Below, piece by piece: positions 33,965-42,468 of a stretch of 64,000 nt of DNA (its first letter is position 1; each line of letters begins with the position of its first letter). Source of the stretch: Streptomyces sp. GS7 (GTDB lineage Bacteria > Actinomycetota > Actinomycetes > Streptomycetales > Streptomycetaceae); assembly GCF_009834125.1 (NCBI RefSeq), contig NZ_CP047146.1, positions 4,395,501 to 4,459,500 on the forward strand, given 5' to 3'. The translations under genes were made by a program, and so were the position numbers. A model generated the notes under the pieces. That model made no database searches. It saw only the letters and a program-made list of their open reading frames with translations, and had not been told where the DNA came from.

Positions 33965-35401
33965 TCACGTCCTGAAGGTGAGCCGGTGCACCCACTTGGT
34001 GTTGTTCACACCCGGGTTGGCCGGGACGATGACGCGGGCCGGATAGCCGTGGTCGAGGGAGAGGGGCGCCCCGTTGACGCGCAGCGCGAGCAGGGCTCGG
34101 GGGTCGTGGATCTGGTTGCCCCGCAGCACCACCTTGATGAACGAGCCGGCGGGCTGGAGGGATTCGACCAGGACGCTTCCGGCGTCGGGCATGCCGGCCA
34201 GGGCGGCGAGGTCGGCCAGCCGCAGGCCGCTCCAGTGCTGGTCATCGGTGGACCACCCCTCCACGCAGGCGATCGGCAGTGCGGCGGCGTGCTGGGGCAT
34301 CGTCAGAAGCTGCTCGCGGGTGAAGACCCGTGCCGGTCCGTGGCCGCGGATCTCCAGCCGCCAGGAGGGGCCAACGGCTGCGGGGGTGACACCGACGGCC
34401 GCCGCCGTCTTGTTGACCTGGAAGCTGTTCGGGCCGCTGCCCGGGTCACGGTTGTGCGGTGCGAGGAGCGCGGTGCCGCGCAGCCAGCCGCCGATGCTCT
34501 GTCCGGCCGTCACGACGAGGAGAAGCAGCGACCCCGCACCCACCATGCCCACCGCGCCGCGGCGGGTCATCGTCGCCGGGGCGGGCGCGGCCGCCACGAA
34601 GCCGTCGCGGTCCGGGGGCTCCGGCCGGGTGTGGGCCAGGTCGGTGCGCAGTTCGGCACTCAGGCTGCGAGAGCGCAGGGCACTCGTCATCCGGCCGAGT
34701 TTGAGGCATACGTGAACGACGAAGGCGGCGATGAACACCCAGGCGCCATAGAAGTGCAGACGATAGAACGAGCCAGGAAAGACGTAGTAGAGCTGGATGT
34801 TGAGGATGCCGGTGACGAACTCGAAGATGACCCCGCCGACCAGCATCAGCAAAGACAGCCGCTCCAGCCCGTGGGCGACGGAGCGCACTGGCAGCCACTC
34901 GAACAGCTTGGGGATCACCGACCACAACTTGGCCAGCAGCACCGGCACAAGGACCACACCCAGCGTGACGTGGACACCCTGGGTCAGCCGGTACAGCCAG
35001 TAGGGGTGCGTGGGCCAGGAGAAGAGGTAGAAACCCAGCACGCCCTTGTCGGGGGTCTTGTCGTTGAGGGGGCTCAGTCCCGGGTTGTAGGAGGCGTAGG
35101 ACAGAAGTCCGGTCACGAACAACAGCGGGATGCCGATCAGCAGCATCAGGCCGAACACCGACGTCAGCCAGGGACCGCGGAGGGGACTGCGCCAGAACTC
35201 GGGGCGGAAGGGCCCCGGCGGCGGGGGCGTCTGTCTGATCCGCCGCGCGACGGCCCGGCCATGAGCGGCGGCCGTTGCGGCACGGGCCGCCGCAGCAGCG
35301 CCGATCCGCCCCATACGCCGCCGCGCGTGCCCCTCATCCTGCTCGGGGCGCTCCGGTCCCCCGGAGAAGCCGGAAGCTGACGGCCGTCCGCCACTGTCCA
35401 T
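33965..35401 (-). CDS. membrane-anchored molybdopterin-dependent oxidoreductase
   Basis: 478 residues. The N-terminal half is a four- to five-helix cytochrome b561-like membrane domain with helix histidines (SWPTHPYWLYRLTQGVHVTL, RLHFYGAWVFIAAFVVHVCL) that could bind heme. After a signal-like helix (GAVGMVGAGSLLLLVVTA) comes an oxidoreductase molybdopterin domain. That domain has SWRLEIRGHG, ALPIACVEGWS with the molybdenum-ligating Cys, and SLDHGYPARVIVPANPGVNN. This is the sulfite-oxidase/YedY-type fold outside the membrane, fused to its own electron carrier. It starts a three-gene operon. Confidence 0.9.
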   Translation of the reverse strand: MDSGGRPSASGFSGGPERPEQDEGHARRRMGRIGAAAAARAATAAAHGRAVARRIRQTPPPPGPFRPEFWRSPLRGPWLTSVFGLMLLIGIPLLFVTGLLSYASYNPGLSPLNDKTPDKGVLGFYLFSWPTHPYWLYRLTQGVHVTLGVVLVPVLLAKLWSVIPKLFEWLPVRSVAHGLERLSLLMLVGGVIFEFVTGILNIQLYYVFPGSFYRLHFYGAWVFIAAFVVHVCLKLGRMTSALRSRSLSAELRTDLAHTRPEPPDRDGFVAAAPAPATMTRRGAVGMVGAGSLLLLVVTAGQSIGGWLRGTALLAPHNRDPGSGPNSFQVNKTAAAVGVTPAAVGPSWRLEIRGHGPARVFTREQLLTMPQHAAALPIACVEGWSTDDQHWSGLRLADLAALAGMPDAGSVLVESLQPAGSFIKVVLRGNQIHDPRALLALRVNGAPLSLDHGYPARVIVPANPGVNNTKWVHRLTFRT

Positions 35402-35897
35402 CAACCGTCTCCTCCCTCTCAGGCGCACTCCCCAAGAGGAGTGATCAGCCGCACAGCAACTGCCCATGCAGATCCGGTGGAACAACCAAAAAATGTCACT
35501 GCCGCAGTCGATTACACGCGCCTATCGTGATCACGGCCCACGCTCACACTCCTGTGGGCGCACACCACCAGCCGAACGGTGCAACCTGACCGTCTCCCCA
35601 GGCGCGATAAGCGGTACGCACTGTTCGCGATTTCGTACTCCGTCACCGTCCGCAGAGGGTGCCCTACTTGCTTGTGGACGTCGACGGCGCGATGTCAATG
35701 AGATGTGCCCTTCTCACCCGAGCGTCACGAAGTGTGGTCCCTTTCGCGCGTATCTCCTCCGCCCCTCGGCACGGGCCTGTGCTGCGCACCTCGCAACGCC
35801 CTGCTGTTCGATGGCATCGCGAACGAGCAGCGCGGCACGGTGTTCGGGCTCCACTGGGCCACCGACACCTGACTGACCCCGGCGGCCCGTCCGATGG
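35402..35897. other. intergenic region with possible scraps
   Basis: Promoter region of the oxidoreductase operon. Near 35660 the plus strand reads PYLLVDVDGA, like the first residues of a HAD-type hydrolase, and near 35805 LFDGIANEQRGTVFGLHWAT precedes a stop. If real, these are the two ends of a deleted gene. Evidence is weak. Confidence 0.35.
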
Positions 35898-36296
35898 CTA
35901 CTTCGCCGGCGCCGGTCCCGTTTCCTGGTGTCCCGGCACGCTTGTGGCGTTGTCGATGTTCTCCTCGACCCAGGTCCGCAGGAGCCCCAGCGGCACGGCT
36001 GCGCTGTGGCCGAGCGCTGTCAGGGAGTACTCCACGTGCAGGGGGACGGCGGGATAGACGGTGCGGTCGACGAGCCCGGCGTCTTCCAGGCGTCGCAGGG
36101 TCTGGGTGAGCACCTTGGGACTTACCCCTTGCAGGAGGCGTTGCAGAGCGCCAAAACGCTGTGGGCCGTCTTCCAGGGCTCCGATGGCCAGGGCTGACCA
36201 CTTGTTGGCCAGCAGGTCCAGCATGGAGCGGCAGGGGCACTGGGCCGCGTAGACGTCGTGGTGGGCGTGCTGCCCGGTGTGGCAGTCGGTGGTCAC
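35898..36296 (-). CDS. HxlR-family regulator
   Basis: 132 residues from GTG 36296. It has QCPCRSMLDLLANKWSALAI at the start of the winged helix, GALQRLLQGVSPKVLTQTLR as the recognition region and LVDRTVYPAVPLHVEYSLTA as the wing. The Cys pair before the HTH is typical of redox- or aldehyde-sensing members (HypR/QorR-like). It is divergent from a quinone-oxidoreductase-like gene, with a palindrome between. Confidence 0.93.
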   Translation of the reverse strand: MTTDCHTGQHAHHDVYAAQCPCRSMLDLLANKWSALAIGALEDGPQRFGALQRLLQGVSPKVLTQTLRRLEDAGLVDRTVYPAVPLHVEYSLTALGHSAAVPLGLLRTWVEENIDNATSVPGHQETGPAPAK

Positions 36297-36320
36297 GTGG
36301 GAACGCTCCTCAACAGCATG

Positions 36321-36335
36321 CTTCCCATTGGGAAG
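36321..36335. promoter_or_regulatory. 15-bp palindrome, likely HxlR operator
   Basis: CTTCCCA-T-TGGGAAG is a perfect palindrome, 25 bases upstream of the HxlR start in the divergent region. A related half-site (GTTCCCTT) follows at about 36339. Confidence 0.75.
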
Positions 36336-36446
36336 TAGGTTCCCTTGATGGTAACTACCTCCCTGGGGCTACGGTCAATTCCACTGAACCGGGGGCCGAT
36401 AAGTGGCCTTCCGGCGTATTTGGCTCATGCTCAAGGGAGTTGACTC

Positions 36447-37409
36447 ATGTCCTCGATGCGCGCGGTGGTGCAGCATGCCTTCGGCGGCCCGGACGTCCTG
36501 CGGGTGGAGGAGGTGCCCCGGCCCGTGCCGCTTCCGACCGAGGTCCTGGTGCGGGTGCACGCCGCCGGGATCAACCCGGTCGACTGGAAGACCCGGGGCG
36601 GCGGCGCCATGGCCGGGGTGCTCGGCGAGCCGCCGTTTACTCTGGGATGGGACGTCTCCGGCGTCGTGGAGGAGGTCGGCTTCGGCGTGACCACCCTCAA
36701 GGCAGGCGACGAGGTCTACGGGATGCCGTGGTTCCCCCGCGCGGCCGGCGGCTACGCCGAGTACGTCACCGCCCCCACCCGCCAGTTCGCCCGCAAGCCG
36801 GCGAGCATCAGTCACGAGCAGGCCGCTGCCGTACCGCTGGCAGCGCTCACCGCCTGGCAGGCCCTGGTGGACACCGCTGACGTTCGGCCGGGCCAGCGCG
36901 TGCTGATCCACGCCGCCGCCGGAGGCGTCGGACACTTCGCCGTCCAGTTCGCCAAGCACTTGGGCGCCCATGTCACCGGCACCGCCAGCAGCCCCCGCCA
37001 CGACCGGCTCACCGCACTGGGCGCCGATGAACTCGTCGACTACACCACCGTCCGCTTCGAGAACGCCGTCAAGGACATCGACGTGGTCCTCGACCTCGTC
37101 GGCGACGCACACGACAACACCAGCATCCGCTCGCTCGACGTGCTGCGCCCTGGCGGACTGATCGTCGCGATCCCCGCAGGCGTCTCGCCCGAACTCCTCC
37201 ACGCGGCCCAGTCCCGCGGGCTGCGCACCAGCCCCTTCCTGGTCGAACCCGACAGCCCGGCCCTGACCCGCATCGCCCAACTCGTCGACGCCGGCGAGGT
37301 GCGCGTGGAGGTCGAGGAGGTCTATCCGCTGGAGCAGGTCGCCCGGGCCCACAGCCGCGGTGAGAGCGACCGCACCCGCGGCAAGCTCGTGCTGCGCGTC
37401 GCCTCCTGA
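36447..37409 (+). CDS. NADP-dependent quinone-oxidoreductase-like MDR protein
   Basis: 320-residue zinc-free medium-chain reductase. Features are MRAVVQHAFGGPDVLRVEEV, VRVHAAGINPVDWKTRGG, GWDVSGVVEEVGFGVTTLKA, and the nucleotide-binding stretch VLIHAAAGGVGHFAVQFAKH. The catalytic zinc cysteines of alcohol dehydrogenases are absent, as expected for quinone or enone reductases. It is divergent from HxlR, a pairing known for quinone or aldehyde response. The NIPSNAP and HbpS-like genes follow in the same direction. Confidence 0.92.
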   Translation: MSSMRAVVQHAFGGPDVLRVEEVPRPVPLPTEVLVRVHAAGINPVDWKTRGGGAMAGVLGEPPFTLGWDVSGVVEEVGFGVTTLKAGDEVYGMPWFPRAAGGYAEYVTAPTRQFARKPASISHEQAAAVPLAALTAWQALVDTADVRPGQRVLIHAAAGGVGHFAVQFAKHLGAHVTGTASSPRHDRLTALGADELVDYTTVRFENAVKDIDVVLDLVGDAHDNTSIRSLDVLRPGGLIVAIPAGVSPELLHAAQSRGLRTSPFLVEPDSPALTRIAQLVDAGEVRVEVEEVYPLEQVARAHSRGESDRTRGKLVLRVAS

Positions 37410-37588
37410 CCCGGTTCATCCGCCGCCCACGCCACTTGGCCGCAGCTGGCGACCGGTACACCTCCGGCACGGCTCCCTGACCACCGCACCGACCTGGTCG
37501 CAGGACAGACACAGTCAGGGTGCACCACACGCAGCCGCAAAGACCGGCCACCGAGCACCACCGATCCCACGATGTGAGGAAGTTCGCC

Positions 37589-37909
37589 ATGTTCTACGAG
37601 CTTCGGCGCTACCAGACCCGGCCCGGGCAGCGGGACGAATGGGTCCGCTACATGGAGGAAGTCGTCATCCCGTTCCAGGCGGCGAAGGGGATGACGGTCA
37701 CCGCGTCCTTCATCGACGAGGAGGACCCGGACGGTTACCTCTGGATCCGCCGGTTCGACGACGAGGCGCGACGCGAGGAACTGTATGCCGCCGTCTACGA
37801 GAGCGACCGCTGGCGAGACGAGATCCGCCCGGTCGTCCAGGAGCTGCTGATCCCGGAGAAGTCCGTGATCACCCGCGCCGTCCCGACAGCACTCTCCGCG
37901 CTCCGCTGA
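37589..37909 (+). CDS. NIPSNAP-family protein
   Basis: 106-residue ferredoxin-like (dimeric alpha-beta barrel) protein. It opens MFYELRRYQTRPGQRDEWVR and contains EDPDGYLWIRRFDDEARREE, both diagnostic for NIPSNAP. Function in bacteria is uncertain. ATG 37589 follows GAGGA. It lies between the reductase and HbpS-like genes and may be cotranscribed with them. Confidence 0.88.
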   Translation: MFYELRRYQTRPGQRDEWVRYMEEVVIPFQAAKGMTVTASFIDEEDPDGYLWIRRFDDEARREELYAAVYESDRWRDEIRPVVQELLIPEKSVITRAVPTALSALR

Positions 37910-37987
37910 CACCAGAACCCACCCCGCACCCCACCGCAGATCCGGCACTCATCCCAACAAGCATCCCCCTCACCAGAGAAGGCTCTG

Positions 37988-38431
37988 ATGAATACCGCAA
38001 CGCAAGCGAAATCCCTGCCCGCACCATCGATCACGCGCTCCGCCGCCACCGCGCTCATCGAAGCGGTGCGCACGGCCGCCGAGGAGATCGGATTCGAGGT
38101 GGCCGTCGCGGTCACGGACGCCGGCGGCCACCTGAAGGCGTTCGAGCGCGCCGACCACGCACCGTTCCTGGCTGCCGAGGTGGCCGTCGACAAGGCGTGG
38201 ACGGCAGCCTCCTACGGCATCGCCACCCACGTCTGGAACTCCTACATGGCCAACCCCCAGGTAGCCCCTCTCGCCCACCACCCCAGGCTGATGGCCGTCG
38301 GCGGCGGCTACCCGGTGATCGAGGACGGCAAGGTCATCGGCGGTCTCGGCATCTCAGGCGGCAGCTACGAGCAGGACCAGCAGGCCGCAGAAACCGCACT
38401 CAGCTTGCTGGGATTCGCAATCCCGGCCTGA
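37988..38431 (+). CDS. GlcG/HbpS-family heme-binding-like protein
   Basis: 147 residues of the GlcG/HbpS fold. It has ALIEAVRTAAEEIGFEVAVA, VTDAGGHLKAFERADHAPFL, AVDKAWTAASYGIATHVW and GGGYPVIEDGKVIGGLGISG. HbpS in Streptomyces binds heme and senses redox stress; related GlcG proteins sit beside oxidative genes. No signal peptide is present, so this copy is cytosolic. ATG 37988 follows AGAAGG. Confidence 0.88.
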   Translation: MNTATQAKSLPAPSITRSAATALIEAVRTAAEEIGFEVAVAVTDAGGHLKAFERADHAPFLAAEVAVDKAWTAASYGIATHVWNSYMANPQVAPLAHHPRLMAVGGGYPVIEDGKVIGGLGISGGSYEQDQQAAETALSLLGFAIPA

Positions 38432-38454
38432 AACAGTCATCTCGTGCGGCGCGG

Positions 38455-38502
38455 GGCCGGGCGCCGCTCGACGAGACGATCACGTTCGTCGACGGTCTCT
38501 GA
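38455..38502 (+). pseudogene. nitroreductase C-terminal scrap
   Basis: In one frame the sequence reads RAPLDETITFVDGL and stops, nearly identical to the last residues of the nitroreductase at 39634-40305 (RAPLGETVTFVDG). It is a 16-residue trace of a deleted paralogue. Confidence 0.6.
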
Positions 38503-38600
38503 CGCCATCCCCCTTGGTCGATCAACGACCCGTTTCATGCTGCACCCACTCAGCGGTTCATATGCCATATTGCGCACGTAATCCTGACGAAAGGCATGTC

Positions 38601-39329
38601 ATGAAGATCGCAGTCATCGGTGGAACCGGACTGATCGGGTCGCAGGTCGTCAAGAACCTGAATGCCGCCGGACACGAGGCGGTACCGCACTCGAAGTCCA
38701 CCGGAGTCGACATCATCAGCGGACAGGGACTGGGCGAGGCGGTGGCGGGAGCCGACGTCGTCGTCAACCTGACGAACTCCCCGACCTTCGACGAAGCCTC
38801 CCTTGCCTTCTTCCGGACCTCGATGGACAACCTCCTGGCTGCGGCCCGCAAGGGCGGCGTCGGCCACTTCGTCATCCTCTCGATCGTCGGCACGGACCAG
38901 GTGCCGGAACTGGACTACTACCGTGCCAAGGCGCTCCAGGAGAAGATCCTCGCGGCCGGGCCGATCCCCTACTCGATCGTGCGGGCCACGCAGTTCATGG
39001 ACTTCATGGACGCGGTCCTGTCCTGGACCGCCGACGCCGACACCGTCCGGCTGCCCGCCACGCCCATCCAGCCCATCGCCTCCAAGGACGTGGCCGCCGC
39101 GGTCTCGGAGATCGCCGCCGGCGCCCCGCTGAACGGCATCCGCAACATCGCCGGCCCCGAGGTCTTCACCCTGGACGAGCTGGGCCGGATCACCCTGTCC
39201 CACAAGGGCGACAACCGCACCGTCGTGACCGACCCCACCGCTGGCATGTTCGCCGTCGTCAAGGGCGACGTCCTCACCGACAAGGACGCCCACCTCGCCG
39301 CTACCCGCTACACCGACTGGCTCTCCTGA
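38601..39329 (+). CDS. NmrA/NAD(P)H-binding oxidoreductase
   Basis: 242-residue atypical SDR. The cofactor site is MKIAVIGGTGLIGSQVVKNL. ADVVVNLTNSPTFDEASLAF and HFVILSIVGTDQVPELDYYR follow, the latter holding the YYRAK motif that serves as the catalytic Tyr/Lys equivalent. FMDFMDAVLSWT and PIQPIASKDVAAAVSEIAAG complete the pattern of LysR-linked SDRs in Streptomyces. ATG 38601 is used. Confidence 0.9.
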   Translation: MKIAVIGGTGLIGSQVVKNLNAAGHEAVPHSKSTGVDIISGQGLGEAVAGADVVVNLTNSPTFDEASLAFFRTSMDNLLAAARKGGVGHFVILSIVGTDQVPELDYYRAKALQEKILAAGPIPYSIVRATQFMDFMDAVLSWTADADTVRLPATPIQPIASKDVAAAVSEIAAGAPLNGIRNIAGPEVFTLDELGRITLSHKGDNRTVVTDPTAGMFAVVKGDVLTDKDAHLAATRYTDWLS

Positions 39330-39633
39330 CATCCCCGCCTCCTGCGTGACCTGTCCCAGCCCGGTAGTCCATTCGTTGCGCCCGCCGGATGCGGCGGCCT
39401 GAGCCGGACCGGGTCCGGCTGCGGTCCTCCGATCCCCGGTCAGGTTGAGGGCAGGGGACCCGCATGCACCCATTCGGTACCGCCGGGATAGACGGCCCAC
39501 GGCTCTCGGGGTGGGAAGGGCCCGCGGACGTCGCGACGGTCGACCGCTGGCATGGCGCCGTCTGCGCCGGTGCCGGTGGCCTAGCGGTCCCGGATCGTCA
39601 ATGAGTGGACAGGTGGGGCAGTGAGGGAGGTAC
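39330..39633. other. gene-free stretch
   Basis: No credible coding frame. It should contain the nitroreductase promoter and AGGGAGG site at its end. Confidence 0.5.
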
Positions 39634-40305
39634 ATGATCTTGGATGTCTATGAGGCGGTCACTAGCCGACGAGCGGTGCGCGCGTTCACCGACCGGCCCG
39701 TCCCGAGGCAGGTGCTGGAGCGGGCGCTGTCCGCCGCAGCTTGGGCGCCGTCCGGATCGAACCTCCAGCCGTGGCGCGCCTACGTGGTGACCGGTGGGCC
39801 GCTGGCCGAGCTCAAGAGGCGCGCCGGCGAGCGCGTGGCCGCAGGCGACCCCTGGGACGAGCGGGAGTACGAGATGTACCCGCCCTCACTGAAGTCTCCG
39901 TACCATGAGCGCCGCTCCGCCTTCGGCCATGAGCGCTACAGTGCACTTGGTATTGCGCGCGACGACTGGGAGGCGCGCCAGCGGGCCGCCGCCGCGAACT
40001 GGGACTGTTTCGGCGCGCCCGCCGCCCTGTTCTGCTACATCGACCGAGACATGGGCCGACCTCAATGGTCCGACATCGGCATGTACCTGCAGACCATCAT
40101 GCTGCTGCTACGCGCCGAAGGGCTGCACAGCTGCCCGCAGATGGCGTGGTCGGTGTATCGCAGGACGGTCGCAGAGGTCCTGTCACCCCCGGACGATCTC
40201 ATCCTCTTCTGCGGCATGTCGATCGGATTCGAGGACGTCACAGCGGGTTACGCCCGTACGGCCCGGGCGCCGCTTGGCGAGACCGTCACGTTCGTCGATG
40301 GGTAG
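39634..40305 (+). CDS. nitroreductase-family FMN enzyme
   Basis: 223-residue nitroreductase. The FMN-binding motifs SRRAVRAF and APSGSNLQPWRAYV are present, as is MYLQTIMLLLRAEGLHSCPQ in the dimer/cofactor helix and LILFCGMSIGF. It probably reduces nitroaromatics, quinones or enones with NAD(P)H. The C-terminal RAPLGETVTFVDG is duplicated as a scrap at 38455. Confidence 0.93.
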   Translation: MILDVYEAVTSRRAVRAFTDRPVPRQVLERALSAAAWAPSGSNLQPWRAYVVTGGPLAELKRRAGERVAAGDPWDEREYEMYPPSLKSPYHERRSAFGHERYSALGIARDDWEARQRAAAANWDCFGAPAALFCYIDRDMGRPQWSDIGMYLQTIMLLLRAEGLHSCPQMAWSVYRRTVAEVLSPPDDLILFCGMSIGFEDVTAGYARTARAPLGETVTFVDG

Positions 40306-40431
40306 ATCTGCGACTGCGTGACGATCACTCCCCAGGGAAGGTCTGTACAGCGGGACGAGGGCGCCTTCGAAAACAAGATCGTCTGAGGTGCTATCAGCTA
40401 CGTTTCGTGAGTGCCGTGGGCCAGACAGAGG

Positions 40432-40462
40432 ACCACCAGCAGATTCTTGGTCTGCTGGTGGT
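40432..40462. terminator. 12-bp perfect hairpin between convergent genes
   Basis: ACCACCAGCAGA and TCTGCTGGTGGT flank a 7-base loop. There is no T run. It sits between the nitroreductase and the small secreted protein, a usual place for a shared terminator. Confidence 0.7.
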
Positions 40463-40605
40463 ACAGCACTGGTAGCGGCGCTGACGTGCCGATACGGCGA
40501 CCGTGACGGCCGTCGGCGGGGAGCTGGTCCGTGCATGGTCCGGATCTCGGCGTCGGCTACCTGAATGCCCGGGTGCGTCTGTCGGCGCCGCCCGGGGGGC
40601 GGACG

Positions 40606-40977
40606 TCAGGCGTACCAGCCCCACTGGTTGACCCGGCGGAAGCCGCCACCGGGGCAGTACATGCTGATGCCGCGGCGGTCGCCCAGCCACGGCCCGTTGT
40701 TGTAGTTCAGCTGGCGGTCCAAGGACCCCTTCCGGCACAGGATGCTCGCCCCGTACCGCGCAGGCCCGTGGCCGTCGCACCACACATTGGCGGATGTGGA
40801 CGTCTTCCAGTTGACATGACAGCTGATGCCTCGCGCGGCGGAGGTGAGCGCCGCCGGTGTCGTGCGAACGGATGCGTGGCTCGCGGCGTCCGCCTGGGCG
40901 GTGCCTGCCAGACCGGTGAGGAGAAGCAGTCCTGTCGCAGCTGATGTCGCGGTGCGCATGTACGGGCGGGAGATCAT
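40606..40977 (-). CDS. small secreted cysteine-containing protein
   Basis: 123 residues. ATG 40977 sits right behind GGAGGCGAC. The signal peptide is MRTATSAATGLLLLTGLAGT, cut near AQADA. The mature part has four cysteines (ISCHVNW, VWCDG, ILCRKG, MYCPGG) and many Trp/Tyr/Asn residues, so a disulfide-bonded beta fold is likely. No family is recognised. An enzyme inhibitor or wall-binding role is possible but unsupported. Confidence 0.75.
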   Translation of the reverse strand: MISRPYMRTATSAATGLLLLTGLAGTAQADAASHASVRTTPAALTSAARGISCHVNWKTSTSANVWCDGHGPARYGASILCRKGSLDRQLNYNNGPWLGDRRGISMYCPGGGFRRVNQWGWYA

Positions 40978-41240
40978 GTCGCCTCCTGGCGGTCGCGGGA
41001 TCGTGGCGCCCTCCGGCGCCGGGCCGGGCGCCAGGCTCTCCCCCGTCGAGTGCCTGGCGCCCGGTCCCGGGTGCGGTGGGGCCGCCTGTCCGCCCCGTGG
41101 CGTGGAGTACCCGGCACGGGGTGCGCCGTGCCACCGCGGTGTGCGCGGCGGTGTGTTCGGCGCTCCCATGCTCGCGGTGGCGCCGGGCCGGTGCGATGCT
41201 TTCAGCGACAGCTGAAGTGTCAGGTGCCGAGGGGGAGAAC

Positions 41241-42287
41241 GTGTTACGCGTGCACTGCACCGCAGAGGATCTGTTACGAGTGACGTTCGCCGAAGAGCCG
41301 GCACCCCTGCTGGAACTCAGCTTGGCGTTCTCGATGTTGCAGCGCCGTGACGCGCACCCGGTCTTCGGCCCCTGGCGCCGGCGGACGGCTCGCGGCATGC
41401 CATGCCAGGCAAGGGCCCTGTTGGAACTGGTCTCCCCGCTGGGCGCCGGTCCCTTCTTTCTGGATCCGCCCAGTCCCGCTTTCGACGAGGGGCTGGAGCG
41501 GGTGCTGTCGACACCACGGGCCGCAGCCCGCACGGAACTTGACCGGATGTGCGGCATCGACCGCTCGCTCTCGCCGTGGATGCGCAATCTGGCCGCCGGC
41601 GAGCGAGATGCCTGGCAGACCCTCGACCAGGCGATCCGCTCAGCCCATGCCAGCGTCCTCGCCGAGAACTGGCCCGACATCCGGGCCGGCTTCCAGAGCG
41701 AAATCGCCTGGCGTGCCCGGGTACTGGCCCAGCAGGGCCTGCACGCGACCCTGTCGGGCCTGTGTCCGTCCCTGCGGTGGCGCGGTCTGACCCTGGAAGC
41801 CCGATCTCCCCGCGACCAAGAGTTCACCCTGCACGGACAGGGCATCATCCTTCAGCCCTCGCTGCTGTGGGCCGACCACCTGCTGGCCGCGGCGTACCCC
41901 GACGGACGTTTTGTGCTGATCTACCCCGCCCTCACCCCGCTGCCCCTGAGGGGTCCGGGGGCGAGTGACGATCCGCTCACCCCGCTCGTTGGCGCGACCC
42001 GGGCACGGGCCCTGCGGCTGCTCGTCCGACAACACACCACCACCGACCTCGCCCGCGAACTGTCCGTCACCCCCGCGGCCGCGTCCATGCAAACCAAGAC
42101 GCTCCGGCAGGCCGGCCTGATCGTTTCCGAACGCGACGGGAAAGCCGTGTGGCACTGGTGCACGCCCCTCGGTCTCGGCCTGCTTGCAGCCAACGGCGGT
42201 CCCACCGAGGCCCATGGCCATCGGTCGGCCGCGCGGGGCCGGATTGGTCCACAACCTCCTCCCGTGAGAGGCGGAGCTGCCCCATGA
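41241..42287 (+). CDS. ArsR-type winged-helix regulator with DUF5937-like domain
   Basis: 348 residues from GTG 41241 behind GGGGGAGA. The N-terminal part has FAEEPAPLLELSLAFSMLQR, the usual start of Streptomyces regulators annotated DUF5937/ArsR. The C-terminal HTH is VGATRARALRLLVRQHTTTD, then LARELSVTPAAASMQTKTLR and AGLIVSERDGKAVWHW. The middle 200 residues form an unknown sensory region. The C-terminal 40 residues are low complexity. It is convergent with the amino-acid oxidase gene. Confidence 0.82.
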   Translation: MLRVHCTAEDLLRVTFAEEPAPLLELSLAFSMLQRRDAHPVFGPWRRRTARGMPCQARALLELVSPLGAGPFFLDPPSPAFDEGLERVLSTPRAAARTELDRMCGIDRSLSPWMRNLAAGERDAWQTLDQAIRSAHASVLAENWPDIRAGFQSEIAWRARVLAQQGLHATLSGLCPSLRWRGLTLEARSPRDQEFTLHGQGIILQPSLLWADHLLAAAYPDGRFVLIYPALTPLPLRGPGASDDPLTPLVGATRARALRLLVRQHTTTDLARELSVTPAAASMQTKTLRQAGLIVSERDGKAVWHWCTPLGLGLLAANGGPTEAHGHRSAARGRIGPQPPPVRGGAAP

Positions 42288-42358
42288 CGCCACAGCGGTG
42301 CCCACCCGACGCGACAGTGGGGCCGCTGCTGCGCTCATCACCAGCCTGGACAGCCGAA

Positions 42359-42387
42359 ACGGCCTGCCGGCGAAACCGACAGGCCGT
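42359..42387. terminator. hairpin between convergent genes
   Basis: ACGGCCTG and CAGGCCGT form a perfect 8-bp stem with a 13-base loop, 72 bases after the regulator stop and 80 bases before the end of the convergent oxidase gene. Confidence 0.6.
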
Positions 42388-42416
42388 CACGGAAGTGCGG
42401 GGTTGATCAGCGGGGC

Positions 42417-42441
42417 CGGGGTTCGAGTCCCTGGTGGCGCG
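42417..42441 (+). other. tRNA T-arm/acceptor-like sequence
   Basis: A 5-bp T-arm stem (CGGGG/CCCTG) closes a 7-base TTCGAGT loop, followed by seven acceptor-like bases GTGGCGC. No matching 5' acceptor (GCGCCAC), D-arm or anticodon arm lies upstream, so it is not a complete tRNA gene. It may be a trace of an attachment site or chance. Confidence 0.3.
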
Positions 42442-42468
42442 CCCCTTACCCGAGGCGCGTTGCGTGGT

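Noticed and set aside
33956..35380. 474-codon plus-strand open frame
   Set aside because: Antisense shadow of the molybdopterin oxidoreductase; Gln/Gly/Arg-rich without motifs.
42360..42445. Complete tRNA gene around the T-arm-like sequence
   Set aside because: No 5' acceptor strand, D-arm or anticodon arm can be folded upstream.
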